64,000 bases of DNA, taken from the NCBI GenBank assembly GCA_936432065.2, contig OW386288.2, forward strand, positions 14,558,706-14,622,705, read 5' to 3'. The notes below the pieces were generated by a model. It saw only the letters and a program-made list of their open reading frames with translations, was not told the DNA's origin and did not search any database. The position numbers and the translations under genes were made by a program. Source of the stretch: Rutpela maculata (lineage: Eukaryota > Arthropoda > Insecta > Coleoptera > Cerambycidae). Of this stretch, positions 35,215 through 47,389 are shown one piece after another (position 1 is the stretch's first letter; each line of letters starts with the position of its first letter).

Positions 35215-38200
35215 TGATGTAGGTCGCAAGAAGACATTGAACTTGAAAATAATAATAATATTAATAGTAATTTAAGCAAAACCGGTGGAGTAAAGCAAAC
35301 ATTTTATAAGACTTTTTTGCTTCTTTTGGGCCAATATATTATCATGAAAAATATTTGTACGTCTGCTTATACAGCAGTCACCCTGTACGTTGTACACCGC
35401 ATCTAAGGGTACGAATATGCCGAAGATGCTAAGCAGCTAGAAATTCAGGCCACAGTTTCAATCGAATCCACCAATTTGTAAAACAAACCGATACATTTAT
35501 TAATTAATTACCTTCAGACGTTTTCCTTGTCATTTTTTAGGGTTTACTGATCTTTATTTTCAATTTCATCATTTACGTCACATAAAAATGCATTGGCAAA
35601 GCAACTCATCTAATAGAAAACATAGTAGGTATACATATTTAACAAACAGAAGCTGTAGAAACTGAAAGTCCATGGAATTCTCCATATTTGTAATGAGCGT
35701 CAAGAAAAAAAAATATAAGTTAAACCGTAGGTATTGTAACGCATAGACTGATCTTCACTCTAAAGAGTTCTCGGATATGCCTCGACCAATCACACTACGA
35801 GTAAAGACAGGCAGAGAGAGAGAGAGAGATCACTCTACTGCATTTTACCAATCTCCCACCTTTACGTTCTAATGTTGCAGACATCAGATGAAATAGTGCT
35901 GCCATCTACTAACACTACATTAGAATTAACTATGAATTTTTCAAGAGTTACTATTTTAAGGGGTTTATTAATATATATTTATCTATTTAATCCTTATTTT
36001 TAACTTAAGTAGTTTAATAATTAAGTTAAGGTTTGCCTGTTTAAGTAAAGAGAACTTTAAGTATTGTAATGTATAGTGCTAGAGCATAGTTTTGATTTTC
36101 AGAATTATTAACGTATTGTTAGTACATTTGTGTGTTTAACATGAAATAATTAATTTGTCTGCTTGATAGGCATTGCGTTCCTATAAGCTATTGAAAGTGT
36201 TTAACTTGTACCTAGCCTATATATTCCAGGGAGTTCTCGACTTGCACGGTGTGTTTACGTTATGTATATATTATTTTTTCGCCAATTCATAGCAAAATAC
36301 TAATTTTGCTGACTAATGTCAATCAGCAAAATGTCACTTTTCCTGCCCAAGCAACAAAGTACTCACTTTACTGCCTAGGCAACAAAATTATTGGTCGGCA
36401 TTGCAATTAATATTTGACACTTTTTGGCAAGTAACATATATATTAAGAAACATAATTACAGAAAATTTCCAACAAAAATTAACAACGCATTTTTTTTATT
36501 TTTTACATTAACAGTAAAATTTTGAATAAGTATTTTTTCGAAACTCGCAAGAACTTTTGTAGCTTGTCAAACTTTGATTATTACGGTGACTATTGACATA
36601 TGTCAATAATAAACACGCAACAACTGTGATTTTACTGAATTTTTATTGAATTTATCACAATAACAAAAATAAAGAGGTTATGGAAATTGTAATGATTCAA
36701 ATATTTTAAAATATATTTCAATAATCGGTGAATCGGCGTTGAATACTTAAGCTAGACTCCGCCTATTTTAGGGAAATAAAATGTATTTTTTTTCTCTGAA
36801 TAAAGACCTTTTATTATTATTATTATTATTATTATTATAAAATTATCGGCCACGGCAGTCAATCCACTTTTTTGATGCTTAGTTAAACAAATCACTACGT
36901 ATGATATAAATAAAATATAATACTATAATTTACAAATTACGTTAACAAGTAGCAATAAGCTAGAGAAGAAATTTATAGAAAAATTTAAATGCACGAGTGG
37001 TCCTATTTGCGGAAAACGTTTCATGAAACAAAGCGTCAAAATATTACCGCGATATTTGTCAATGCGTCGACACAAAAAATTAGAGCGATAAATTTTTCGT
37101 GTTGCAACTGCCAAAAGCCGACCTAGGTTAGTTTACCACTAATAATGATATTTGATTGGTGCAATGTTGTCAAAAAACGGAGATTCATTGGACATCACGT
37201 TAATGAGAGAAATAATCGTACAAAGACGAAATAATCAGTTTGAAAAGGTTTTTCGGTATTTTCCGCTGAAAGCAAAATTTTTTTACATACTTTAACAACC
37301 GTCCTTTTAAATTTATTTGATAAACCACTGAAGGAAATGGAAAAATGGAAATGGGAAATTTCCGACAATTATTTCTTTCACTTTTAAGAACACCCTCCAA
37401 TAAAAATATAATTGCAATCTACTGTGTTGAAAACGGCAATTTAATATACCAGAACTCTTTCCCTTATAAACATTGTATGTATTGAAAATTATGGACGGTA
37501 GCCGCACCACATTCACCTCTTGTTGGCATTAGGGGCGTTATGACGCAATCGTCGTTATTCATCGCATTATACTTGTCACCATCTTTATTAGAAGATGGAT
37601 GTCCCTCTGGATGTCTTAATGTTTGTATTTAATATGACGGATCAACACCGCACATTAGTTAATGCCTATAGGACACATAACCCTTTTTGTGTTTCGCTAT
37701 CAATTAATATAGAAATAAAATTGATGGGAGTCGATGAAGGTCTCCGTTTTACTGCGTAGTGCCGTATCCGACTGCCCACATGAATAACTTGAGGGATTGT
37801 GTTAACACAAAATAGTTCTACGACGCCGACGCGACGCGACGGCAGCAAATATTTTCCTAAGTGCTATCTATGATGTATTAATACTAAATATTCATATTTA
37901 CTGTTTCATTTGCTTTTAACTTTTTAGTCTAATCCTCAGAAGTTAGTATATTCCCGAGCAAGGTGAAAGCCACCCCGGGCCCAGATAATTCAAAAAAACG
38001 TTTGCAGAACCACATCTAGAAAGCATCCAATATGTTGTTCGTCCACCTACCTAACAGTGTCTTAGAATCATAAAGAAGAAGTCTCAGAGTGTCACTAGAG
38101 TCTTTGACCACATCTTTGGATTTCATTTTTGTGTGATCATTCTTACGGTTTGGAACAGGTCTTCACTGTTATTGTGATGTGATATTTACTGTTACTGTGA

Positions 38201-38340
38201 TTTCAGTTCTTTACACACGTCTTCGACAAAGTTTGGATTCTTCGCTTGAGTCTATTACTCTCTTCTGATTCCAAAGCACCGTTGCCACCTTGCCTTGAGG
38301 TTTTCCCTAGTTTGTATTTAAAAGTTTCGACTGTTGTTGA
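35215..38340. other. Gene-poor stretch; (GA)n tract and one LINE 3' tail
   Basis: (ag)n at about 35812-35830. No coding similarity found. 37500-37850 has a more balanced composition and no repeat hallmarks. Confidence 0.45.
36735..36840 (+). mobile_element. LINE 3' tail ending in (TTA)n
   Basis: ctagactccgcctatttt followed by gaataaagacctttta and a (TTA)n run at 36810-36838. The tail at 49850-49985 has the same gctaaactccgcc block and (TTA)n end, so both look like 3' fragments of one LINE family. Confidence 0.6.
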
Positions 38341-38344
38341 TTCT

Positions 38345-39945
38345 AGAGAGTGAGAGAGATACTTTATTGTTTAAACAAATAATTCTTTTCGACAAAGTTT
38401 ACCAAATATAATACAACACAATATTTACCCAGTCGACTTAACAAACAATACAAAACATTACAACACATGGTTGACTGGTTGAGCAATTATGATTAACTTC
38501 TGCGGTTGGAGCCCGTTCCCAGATTTTTTGGCCCTTTAGGCGACGTTGGTGATGTCTCCTCTAATAACTCAGAGTCTCGATCCCAGATACTCCTATTCCA
38601 AGACTTTCCTTAAAATATGCGCTGTTTCCAATAGTGCGATTTTCCTTTTTTCTTGTGTTGACCAAGCAGTTATTGCAGACTCCGGTCATGGCCTTCCTTA
38701 ACAGTTCCAAGGGCTCCTACAATCACTACACAACTGTGGTCTTTGCATTCCACATCTCGCTAACTTGTATTGTACTTGCCCAACTTCTTAGTGTCTTTGA
38801 GCATCACGTTAGCGTCATTCAGAATGGATATATCTATCAGCAAAAGGGTTATTCTTTTTTACTATGTACGACGATGTCTGGTCGGTACGCACGAATTTCC
38901 GTGTCAGTTATAATTGGCACGTTACACATAAGTGTAACATCACTAGTATTGACAACTTTTTTAGGGGATATTTATAATACACGTATATTGAAGTACCTGC
39001 ATCTGATCCAGTGGAGATATCTGGCCATTCTATTGTGTCTATGAGCATACTCCGATGATGCCAACGTAGTATATCCGGCCACCAAGTGACTGACATGTTC
39101 CTCTACCAGATGGCACATCTTACACTTGCTGTCAACAAGATCATCCTCTGGAGGTATCTGGTGTTTGGTCGTTCAACCACTTCGTAGACGCCTTTTTGTT
39201 AATTGCTGAACGGACGAGATCACGGAAGAATTGTCCATGCATCGACTTCGCCCAGAGTACTTTTATTTTCCTCTTTTCGATGTTGGTTTTAATTTTCATC
39301 TTGGCACCCTCGTCAGTGGTTTCAGTTTCCAGATATTCTTCCTGGATCTTGCGTGCTTTTTTTCTGCATATAATTCAAGCATCTGTCCTTATCGTGTTCG
39401 TTAACTAGCTTTATGAATTTATACTCCCCCAGTTAGATATACACGTTCAGTTCTACTACAGAATATTCATAAATCGATTCTAGCTCTGTTAATCCACGGC
39501 CGCTGTCCCTGTTCTCTAGGTATAACCTATGCACATGTGCTTTGGGACGATGAATTCCGTCTTTGTTAGGATATTTCTCGTCTTCCTATCCATTCATACG
39601 ATGTCGCTTCGAGGCCAACCGACAATTCTAAAACTGTAGGTCACCACGGGAACAGCAGTAGTGTCAATTATTGCGATTTTGTTCTTGGCTTTTAGCTCTG
39701 TCTTAAGAGCTTGCCTAATGCGACGGTATTCACTAGCAACCTTACTTCTCATCGTCGTTGTCGATTCCGGCGTACTCTTCATTACCCAGGTACTTGTATG
39801 TTTCCCCCAGATCCACACTTCGTTATAGTTGCCAAGTAATTTGAAAACAGCAAATTGAGAACTGGGCCAGGAACAGACCCTTGTGGAACTTCTCAACTTA
39901 GCTTTATTAGATTCAGGCAAATGAGGTACGTCTGAATCCATAACA
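38345..39945 (-). pseudogene. LINE C-terminal half with restriction-like endonuclease region
   Basis: Minus strand from 39941: TTTMRSKVASEYRRIRQALK, AVPVVTYSFRIVGWPRSDI, then after frameshifts KVLWAKSMHGQFFRDLVRS, CKMCHLVEEHVSHLVAGYT, EYAHRHNRMARYLHW, IRAYRPDIVVHSKK, LIDISILNDANVMLKDTKKL and VVIVGALGTVKE. The Cys-His knuckle, the RHNxxA block and the RPDIVV ... DISI pair are what I know from elements whose C terminus carries a PD-(D/E)XK (restriction-like) endonuclease, as in R2-type LINEs and relatives. At least five frame breaks exist. The tail reaches the attgtttaaacaaataa region at about 38365. Plus-strand frames over this stretch are shadows. The reverse transcriptase core is not present. 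Confidence 0.8.
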
Positions 39946-39949
39946 GTGA

Positions 39950-40888
39950 TTTAATACTTAAGTTCAATAATATTTTAGTTACTGGTATGTATATTCCCAC
40001 CTTGTAATTAGTAGTCCATAAAGTGTTTTATATTGATCACTTAAAAGATATACAAAGTAATATCGAAACATCGGTAATCTACTCAATTGGACAAAATGTC
40101 AAGGAGGCATCAATATTAAAGTGTTCTCATTGCTAAAGACGATGCGTGTTTGTTATTGAGGCAGATGATTCAGGATCGGAAACATAAAAGAGTAAAATGA
40201 TACTTTAAATGATGTAAATTAGGCGTATTTAAAATTAGCATGTCATATTAACCCCAAGTATCACATCCTAACTGTTTGATATGCCGCCTCTGAGTCGGTT
40301 TCACACTAAAAAACGTACATTAATGTAAATTATTCATCTGTTTATAAGATTGTTTTAAATTAGACTGGGTTAAGATGGACTTAATTAAGAACTATGTTTT
40401 AAGTGACAGCTGTGTAACGATGCAACTACGCATTTACTAACCATAATTGCGAATTAAACCACTTTATGTAAATACTTTTAATTACATTCGGCATAAATAT
40501 ACGAGATGATTTCTAATGATTCACCCGAAACCATTTAAATTGATATGAAAATTTAACTCATTGTGCAATTATGCTGGTAATGATGGCGAGGTATTCCGAA
40601 TATTTTAGATCATTACCATATTTTCTGCCAATTTGAGCGAAATATTTACTGGCGGCAATTACTTCAATGTCACTTCGATCACGGAGTGTGTAGTCTGAGA
40701 AGTTTCCACATCAGCCACAGAATTAATTTAGCTCTAAATGGAACGAGCGAGTGGGTATCTGATAATGGCGTGATTCCAATTCACCACTCAGGACAAATCT
40801 GTAATAATGTGAATTTATAATTATTAGTACGTTAATTTGACTTATTTAAAAACTTCATCTTTTATATCCTAGTGTATGGTGTACGAAT
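39950..40888. other. No gene; possible low-copy noncoding DNA
   Basis: 40330-40760 lacks repeat phrases and has scattered TAATTA/ATTTAAA words. It may be host intergenic or regulatory sequence, with no direct proof. Confidence 0.35.
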
Positions 40889-40891
40889 CTA

Positions 40892-41285
40892 GCCTCTTTT
40901 TTTTTATCTATTTATTTAACGTCGACCTATTTCCGCTACCAGGGCCTATCACCGACGCCAGGAGACGAGCTACCCCCAACCTAGAAATTTTGCCGAACCT
41001 CTTCCCTTAAGAAGAGTAGGGATTTTTTACTTGCCTAACATTTAATAGACAATTGACCGCCTGCTTTACATCCCCTCCGAAGGATGGTATATCCACTACG
41101 TAGTCCTCGTCTGAAATTACGTGGCTTCCGCGTATACACTGATATACAAGCCGCTAGAAGGTGAGGCGAGAACGATGTATTTCCCAAGATGGGTCACCCA
41201 TCCAAGTACTAATCGCACTCGACTTTGCTTCAACGGAATATCGACTGATATTGGCATTGAAGTCGCCTCTACGCTCGCTCCGTTT
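40892..41285 (-). mobile_element. 5S rRNA-derived SINE
   Basis: On the minus strand the head reads gttgaagcaaagtcgag and attagtacttggatgggtga, then cttgggaaatacatcgttct. This follows the internal promoter part of 5S rRNA (the ttaagcaacgtcggg and gttagtacttggatgggagacc region). The body continues about 300 bp through unrelated sequence and ends with an A-rich tail (plus strand ctttttttttatc at 40892). A 5S-type Pol III promoter plus a 3' A tail defines a SINE3-type element. No target duplication is certain. Confidence 0.78.
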
Positions 41286-41289
41286 GATA

Positions 41290-42435
41290 TTTAAATACTG
41301 CGATAGAATATTTTCTTTGTCATTAAACAATATGAGGTATTTGACGGTTTTTCGCTCAGAATTGCCACCCTTTCTCGGGTGGAAATTATTACATTCAAAA
41401 TAACAAATGCAAATAGCAAAAAATGTTCTATGAAGTTTTTTCGATGAGTCAATACTTTTTGAGTTATTCGTGATTGAAAATGTTGATTTTTCATCTGAAA
41501 AATGCATGTTTTAGAAAGATTTTTCACGAATAACTCTCCAAACTCTTACGTTTTATCAAAAAAATTGTTATAAGCAAAAATGAAGCTTATAAAATAACAA
41601 ATCGATTGGTTTTCTTTATTTCTGTAGATGCAATACAAACCGAGTTATGGCTCGTTGAAGGTGACTTTTTGTTCGCCGAAAACTAAATTCGAACCTTTCA
41701 ACGTTAATTAACGGAAAAACGGAAAAGTTTTGGAGGAAAACATATTAAAACATTTTTAGAAGTATTTGAAAAGACCTTTAAAATGAGCTTTGGCAAAAGC
41801 TGTTAGCATAAAAACTAACGGAGTTATGATGAAAATAAAATGGTTGTCTCGTTTTTTCGGAGAAAATATCAGCAATGATACCAATGGCTTCATCGAAAGA
41901 ATTTAAATTGAACGTAATCCATTTACAATTTACTTTATTTAAGTACTAATAATATGTTCTAAAAGATTGACCGGTTTGGGATGCCTAGATTTGAAGAAAA
42001 GTTTGATTCTTTGAACTGATTTTTGAAATTTTTTAAAAAAATTCTTTCACAATAACTCCAAAACTGACGAAAATACGTAAAAAATGCTAGAGTACAAAAA
42101 TTAAGTTTTTTTTTACTGAAAATGTTGGTTTGTTTTTTATTTCTCTAGGATAAGAATTAATTGAGATATCATCATTATAATTTTGCATTTGAGTGCGAGG
42201 ACCACCTCGCCCGAGCCCTTTAAACTCAAAAATGTCAAAAACGAAGGGTTCAAGGAAGTTCAATTTTACACGCCTTGTAGCCCTTAAAATCCCCTGCAAA
42301 ATGATTTTTGGAGCGATTAGATAGCTTAAAAAGTAAGGAAGTTATCGTTGAAAAACCAATCACATTTCTTCGGTGAAATTTTCGGAGCAGGTAAATTGTT
42401 TTATTCTCGACAATTTTGGAGCATTTATAAATATA
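41290..42435. other. Repeat-like AT-rich stretch without a gene
   Basis: Phrases such as ttcacgaataactc, gttttttcgcc and cggagttatga repeat loosely, as in bodies of nonautonomous elements. No paired termini and no coding content recognised. Confidence 0.4.
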
Positions 42436-42439
42436 TATA

Positions 42440-43892
42440 AACACATATGCCTGTATAAATATAACCTCATACACGATGCGCTATGAGTCCTTTATTAAGG
42501 CTACCATTGAAAACAGTGCTGTGAAATTATCATCCCTTGTTCCGAGAGTTGATGCTCTGAATGAACACATTAAGAGGGTAGATATGCTTCTAGAGGGCAG
42601 AATATTTACTAGTGAAATATTTTGTCGAACTCCTCTATATGTTTCCTTAAATATATAAGGAATAAGAAACCAGACTGCAACCAACAGCTATTCTCCGGAC
42701 TAATGCCCCGCCGAGCGCTGAATTACGAATTACAAGCCTGGCCGCATTAAGTGCAATAACTATGTATTGCCACAAAACGCTAAGTTTCGATTGTAATAGA
42801 CACCAGCCGAAAGACTTATTCCCATTCAAAGGAGCTCTCGTGCCAGCCACCTCATACCACTTGCAGACTGCAGTTTCGAGCTATTGGCTCTCGTCAGTGC
42901 AAGGTAGGTCTGAGACGGCTGTAACGACGCATTTGTTCACTCTTGGTACATGACGAGATTTATAAAATCACGACATGCAACAAAAATGACAGGCTCCATC
43001 TAGCGGCTGATATCCGTTACAATCGAAACAGCAGTAGCCCCGACATGGGCACAGTTAGTAGATATGCTTCTAGAGGGCAGAATATTTACTAGTGAAATAT
43101 TTTGTCGAACTCCTCTATATGTTTCCTTAAATATATAAGGAATAAGAAACCAGATGCAACCAACAGCTATTCTCCGGACTAATGCCCCGCCGAGCGCTGA
43201 ATTAGATGGAGCCTGTCATTTTTGTTGCATGTCGTGATGTTATAAATCTCGTCATGTACCAAGAGTGAACAAATGCCTCGTTACAGCCGTCTCAGACCTA
43301 CCTTGCACTGACGAGAGCCAATAGCTCGAAACTGCAGTCTGCAAGTGGTATGAGGTGGCTGGCACGAGAGCTCCTTTGAATGGGAATAAGTCTTTCGGCT
43401 GGTGTCTATTACAATCGAAACTTAGCGTTTTGTGGCAATACATAGTTATTGCACTTAATGCGGCCAGGCTTGTAATTCGTAATTCAGCGCTCGGCGGGGC
43501 ATTAGTCCGGAGAATAGCTGTTGGTTGCAGTCTGGTTTCTTATTCCTTATATATTTAAGGAAACATATAGAGGAGTTCGACAAAATATTTCACTAGTAAA
43601 CATTAAGAGGGGTTTATTTACAAACCCAGATGTGGCTTAGGAACAAAAATATTCGTCCAACTGATTGGGGGATTTACTACCAATCAAAATGCTGAATATG
43701 CCTGCACCGGAAGAACTCCTCAAAATGTTATTTTTTAATTGCAGAAAAGGATGCGGCGCAGCTTGTAGCTGCCGAAAAGTTGGACTTTTTTGTAACGCAA
43801 CATGCGGAATATGCTCCGGTAATAACTGTCAAAATTGTCCTCCAATTACAGACCAAAAGGAGGAGGTCGATAGTTCTTCTGATGATCCATAG
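42440..43892 (+). pseudogene. PIN/CXC family gene, C-terminal exon, split by an insertion
   Basis: Left part (42465-42578) reads MRYESFIKATIEN, SSLVPRVDALNEHIKR. After a 1,021-bp insertion the right part continues in the family order: HIKR, then VYLQTQMWLRNKNI and PTDWG, a frameshift near 43668, LLPIKMLNMPAPEELL and the CXC cysteine cluster CRKGCGAACSCRKVGLFC ... CGICSGNNCQNC, ending at 43892 after a short acidic tail. The first cysteine of the usual FCNC start is replaced (FFNC). The order (R/K-rich block, PxxDAL.xH, RVYxQxQxWL, DWG, PAPEELL, CXC) is that of the repetitive insect PIN/CXC protein. No PIN part is seen upstream. Dead because of the insertion and the frameshift. Confidence 0.78.
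42579..43599. mobile_element. Near-perfect palindromic insertion in the CXC gene
   Basis: 42607-43000 and 43205-43597 are reverse complements that appear about 99% identical; the matching frames differ by a single residue. The spacer contains a direct second copy (43057-43204) of the left start (42580-42727). acattaagaggg flanks both sides (42567-42578 and 43600-43611), a 12-bp direct repeat. No transposase. It may be a fold-back element or a hairpin-derived insertion. Confidence 0.85.
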
Positions 43893-43952
43893 TTTTTCAA
43901 TAATAAAACATGCTATTATAATGTACCTACATAATAGTATATTCTGTAACAA

Positions 43953-44046
43953 GGTTAGAATGAAAATTCGATACGAGTGGATGATTCAGAACGCAAGCGA
44001 AAGCGAGCGTGAGGAACTACGCGTAGATCGAATTTTCATTCTAACC
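43953..44046. repeat. Short inverted repeat (hairpin) downstream of the CXC relic
   Basis: ggttagaatgaaaattcgat at 43953 and its complement ending at 44046 form a perfect 20-bp stem around about 54 nt of mixed sequence. Flanks gtaacaa/gagtaac extend it imperfectly. It could be a tiny MITE or a transcript-end hairpin. Confidence 0.7.
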
Positions 44047-44059
44047 GAGTAACATACTG

Positions 44060-47000
44060 TATTTTCTCCACGACCATTAGTACAAAAAAACAACTAAATC
44101 TGAACAAAACAAGTTATTTATTGAAACAATTATATTACATTGAATTAATATTTATATTTATAGTGTTTGTACAATTACTGAATTGACACTGACAGTTTTG
44201 ACATCCACGGCATTCTATGTATTTCCTTGAGCATAATTATGGAATATTCATTCTGGCACTTGTTATAGAATGACAATACATGCAAAAGACATAAGAAGCA
44301 AATGTTTCAGAATAAATATTCTGTCTCAAGAGTGAGAATTTTTACTTTCTCTTATTAAAAATGATTTCGGAATTATTCCATTCTATAATAGCTGTGGAGA
44401 AAATTTTTTTTTCCTCTTTAAACTCATTTAATAATTTCACTTTTTAATTTTAAGTAAACATGGTGATATATCACCAGGGCGGTTTGTAAGGGATGAAACG
44501 TTGCAATAAATCATTAATAAATAATATTATAAACAGTGACGGGATTTTAATTCATTATAAATGCACCATTAAAACATTTCAAGCTGTTGAAAACTAATTT
44601 TTCTTTAAATTTCGACATGAGGGCTGGGTTTGAAGGGTTGAAATGTTGTAACACACCATAAATTATATTCCAAAACATGAAATAATGTTTATTCTACACA
44701 TTTAAATATGATTTCAATATTTGTAAAGCTTAAATCTATGGTTTTTAAATTTTTTGTCACCCCTAAAAAACAAAAAGCACACATCAGGAATATATAACTT
44801 TTGAAGAGGAGGAGAGATAAGCTTAATTACAAATTTTCATCAAAATCGATGTTATCCGAAAGAATTCTGAGATAATACCCTATTTTTACCGTCAAACAAT
44901 GGACTATGTAAAGCAAGTAGCTAAGAACGACTATGATTCATGGTGGGGTTATGAGCATTATTTTACGGGGAAATCATTGAAAATAATGTAAAACGTAATT
45001 ATTGAAATGGATATTAATCCATTTGAATACCTTTGTTTTAACAGATATGCAAAAGCATACGACTGTTAAATTTCATAGTTCATAGTAACCAAGTGAAAAT
45101 AAAAGCAAATCGAGGATTTTCAGTTATCTGGAATGTCTCAAGATTCTATGCTGGGATCTGTTTATTTTATATTATTGGGTTGTATACATGTCATTTACAA
45201 GTTTTTAATATCTGTTAATTTAATATTAAGCTAATGTGTTACTATCTATGTCGATTTTATCTAGTTATGAATGAATCTATTTTGTTTATTGCTGTACTCA
45301 GATTTTAACTGGATAACAGGTAAATATTTTCCAAATAGTACTCCGATGACTTTTCCTATACCTTGTACATTAGTCTCTTGGAACAAATAAATTATTATTA
45401 TTGTTATATTATTATATCTATTTTGTTTCTGCTAAAATGTGCTAGTTTTACCATCCCACGCTGGCATTGTCTGGATAAATATGAATTTTGTATGTATCGG
45501 GAAAGTTATCTATTCAAACTATTTCCAGGAACATAAACAAGCTTAATATCCTCAGAAAGTAGCAATAATAAAGGGGAGAGCGCAGTCTTAGTCGGCGAGG
45601 ACCACAAAAAGCGATTTTAGGCAATCATACGGTCTGTTAGAAACGCTTACGACCATTTGATAGTAAAATTCCTGCGAATGACATCTGAGGGTATCCTTAG
45701 AATATAAAACAGTCACACGCATCTTTCAACATCCACGGCCCGAGTTGCAGGAAGCGAAGAGGATTTTCATAATCGATCATTTGCAAATAATGGATGAGAG
45801 ATGGAAAGGTTTTTTTATAAATCAACGTTAATTTTCCCAACCACAGTGTTTTAATTTACACGTAGGATGACTCAGTACATTTTGACATGTTTTATTTTCT
45901 TTTTTTTCTTTTTGCATTGACTAAAATAAAGGCTAACTACATTTTGAAATACAGAAAGGGCATGGGCGGTTATTTAGTAAATGAAAATCGGTCAAATATT
46001 TATAGAGATAGAATTTTCCCCGGTATGATCTTAATTTTTTTTTTGGTAAAGATTATAAGTAAATTCTTAAATTGCTATCATTACTTAACCAAATAATGAA
46101 ATGAATGATGATATTTTAAGCATAACATTACATTATTTTTTGCACCTATATCGCACGGAGAATTTATCAATTTGTAATATTTTTTTAAATAATTCTGTGG
46201 ACAATTATATATTATTTATATTTTGATTACTTAATTTTCCAAAATTTCACTCAAGAATGTAGCAATAGAAAATTATAAAATGCAGAAACATCAGCGGAGT
46301 GATTTCAGACTTACGATTTTATTTTCGGGCGGACTGCCACTCTGATATATATATATATATATATGCATCTTTGTAAATAACTCGTTTATTTTTAATTTTC
46401 CAAAAAAACTGTAAAAAAAGATCCGTGCCTTATACTGGTTATAGAGATTGGTCGACGGAATACTTAATTTTCGATTTTTATTAGGAAACTGTTCGGTATT
46501 TGTAGAATTTATCAAAAAAATCAAGTTTTCCAGGATTTGTAGATTCGCTTTTGGTTTGTCAAATTTTTCACAAACATCACCTAATAGACTTAATCGAGCC
46601 CTACAATCGCCATTTTTGAAAGTCAAAATCGAACCTTCGGTTCGGGAGTTATTAATTTCTTTGAAAAATCATACTCGGCCTTGGAAAAAATACTTGCGGT
46701 CAACGGATTCGGGCTGCCAGCAATAGGCTTCATTTGTGGCCGTGTACCGTTCATTCCACCAAGTCTCATCGAAATCGATCAATATCCTGGATAGTTATCG
46801 TGCTTCCTAGCCTGATTTCGAGAAAACCAGTTTTTTGCAAAAAAATTCAATTTCCATTTGTTTTTTGACATAGTCTCTGGTATTCTTATCTATAGACCGT
46901 TGCCAGCGGCACCATCTCTTTTTTTAAATATCTCGATTCGTCTGCCCGTTACCGAGTTATTTAATTTTTCCTGAAAAACTTGAAACGTCAATATCGGGTA

Positions 47001-47385
47001 CTTCCGGTTTCCGAACGTAGCCGATCTTCCAGCGTTAAAGTTTTCTAAAGGCCTCCTATTAACCACCCAAGTTTCATCGTAATCCGAAAACGGATTAGGG
47101 GGCTGAGCGTGACAGACAGACAGACAGACCGACTGACCGATGGACGGAATTTTCTAAATTCGCTCTCGACTCGATAGATATGACTTTCATTTCGATCCAA
47201 CGTTTTTTTGGGTTTCAAAACCTGATTAAACGATGAACTAACTTGGGTTTTTAGTAAAAATCTAGGGGCGCATTGAAGAACATTTTTATTTTCGGGTATA
47301 GATTTCTCAAAAAACAGTCTCAGGTCAGAGAAATTGGTACATTGGCTTTTGGTTGTAACCCAACCACTTTAAATTAATTAATTTA
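44060..47385. other. Gene-poor stretch with probable LINE 3' debris
   Basis: 45170-45420 looks like a LINE 3' UTR ending at a TTA-rich run (45391-45415). On the minus strand near 45480-45600, LSEDIKLVYVPGN faintly resembles an RT ...DDIKLY... segment, but too weakly to call. 46340-46365 is an (AT)n run. 47065-47150 carries acagacagacagac and reads like the end of a nonautonomous repeat. Confidence 0.45.
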
Positions 47386-47389
47386 GGAA

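Noticed and set aside
38634..39044. Plus-strand open frame of 136 codons
   Set aside because: It lies antisense to the clear minus-strand LINE relic with endonuclease motifs and has no family resemblance.
41188..41260. 5S rRNA gene
   Set aside because: Similarity covers only the internal promoter region and runs into an unrelated body with an A tail, so it is a SINE.
42762..43443. Paired 63-67 codon frames on both strands
   Set aside because: They are mirror images created by the palindrome arms.
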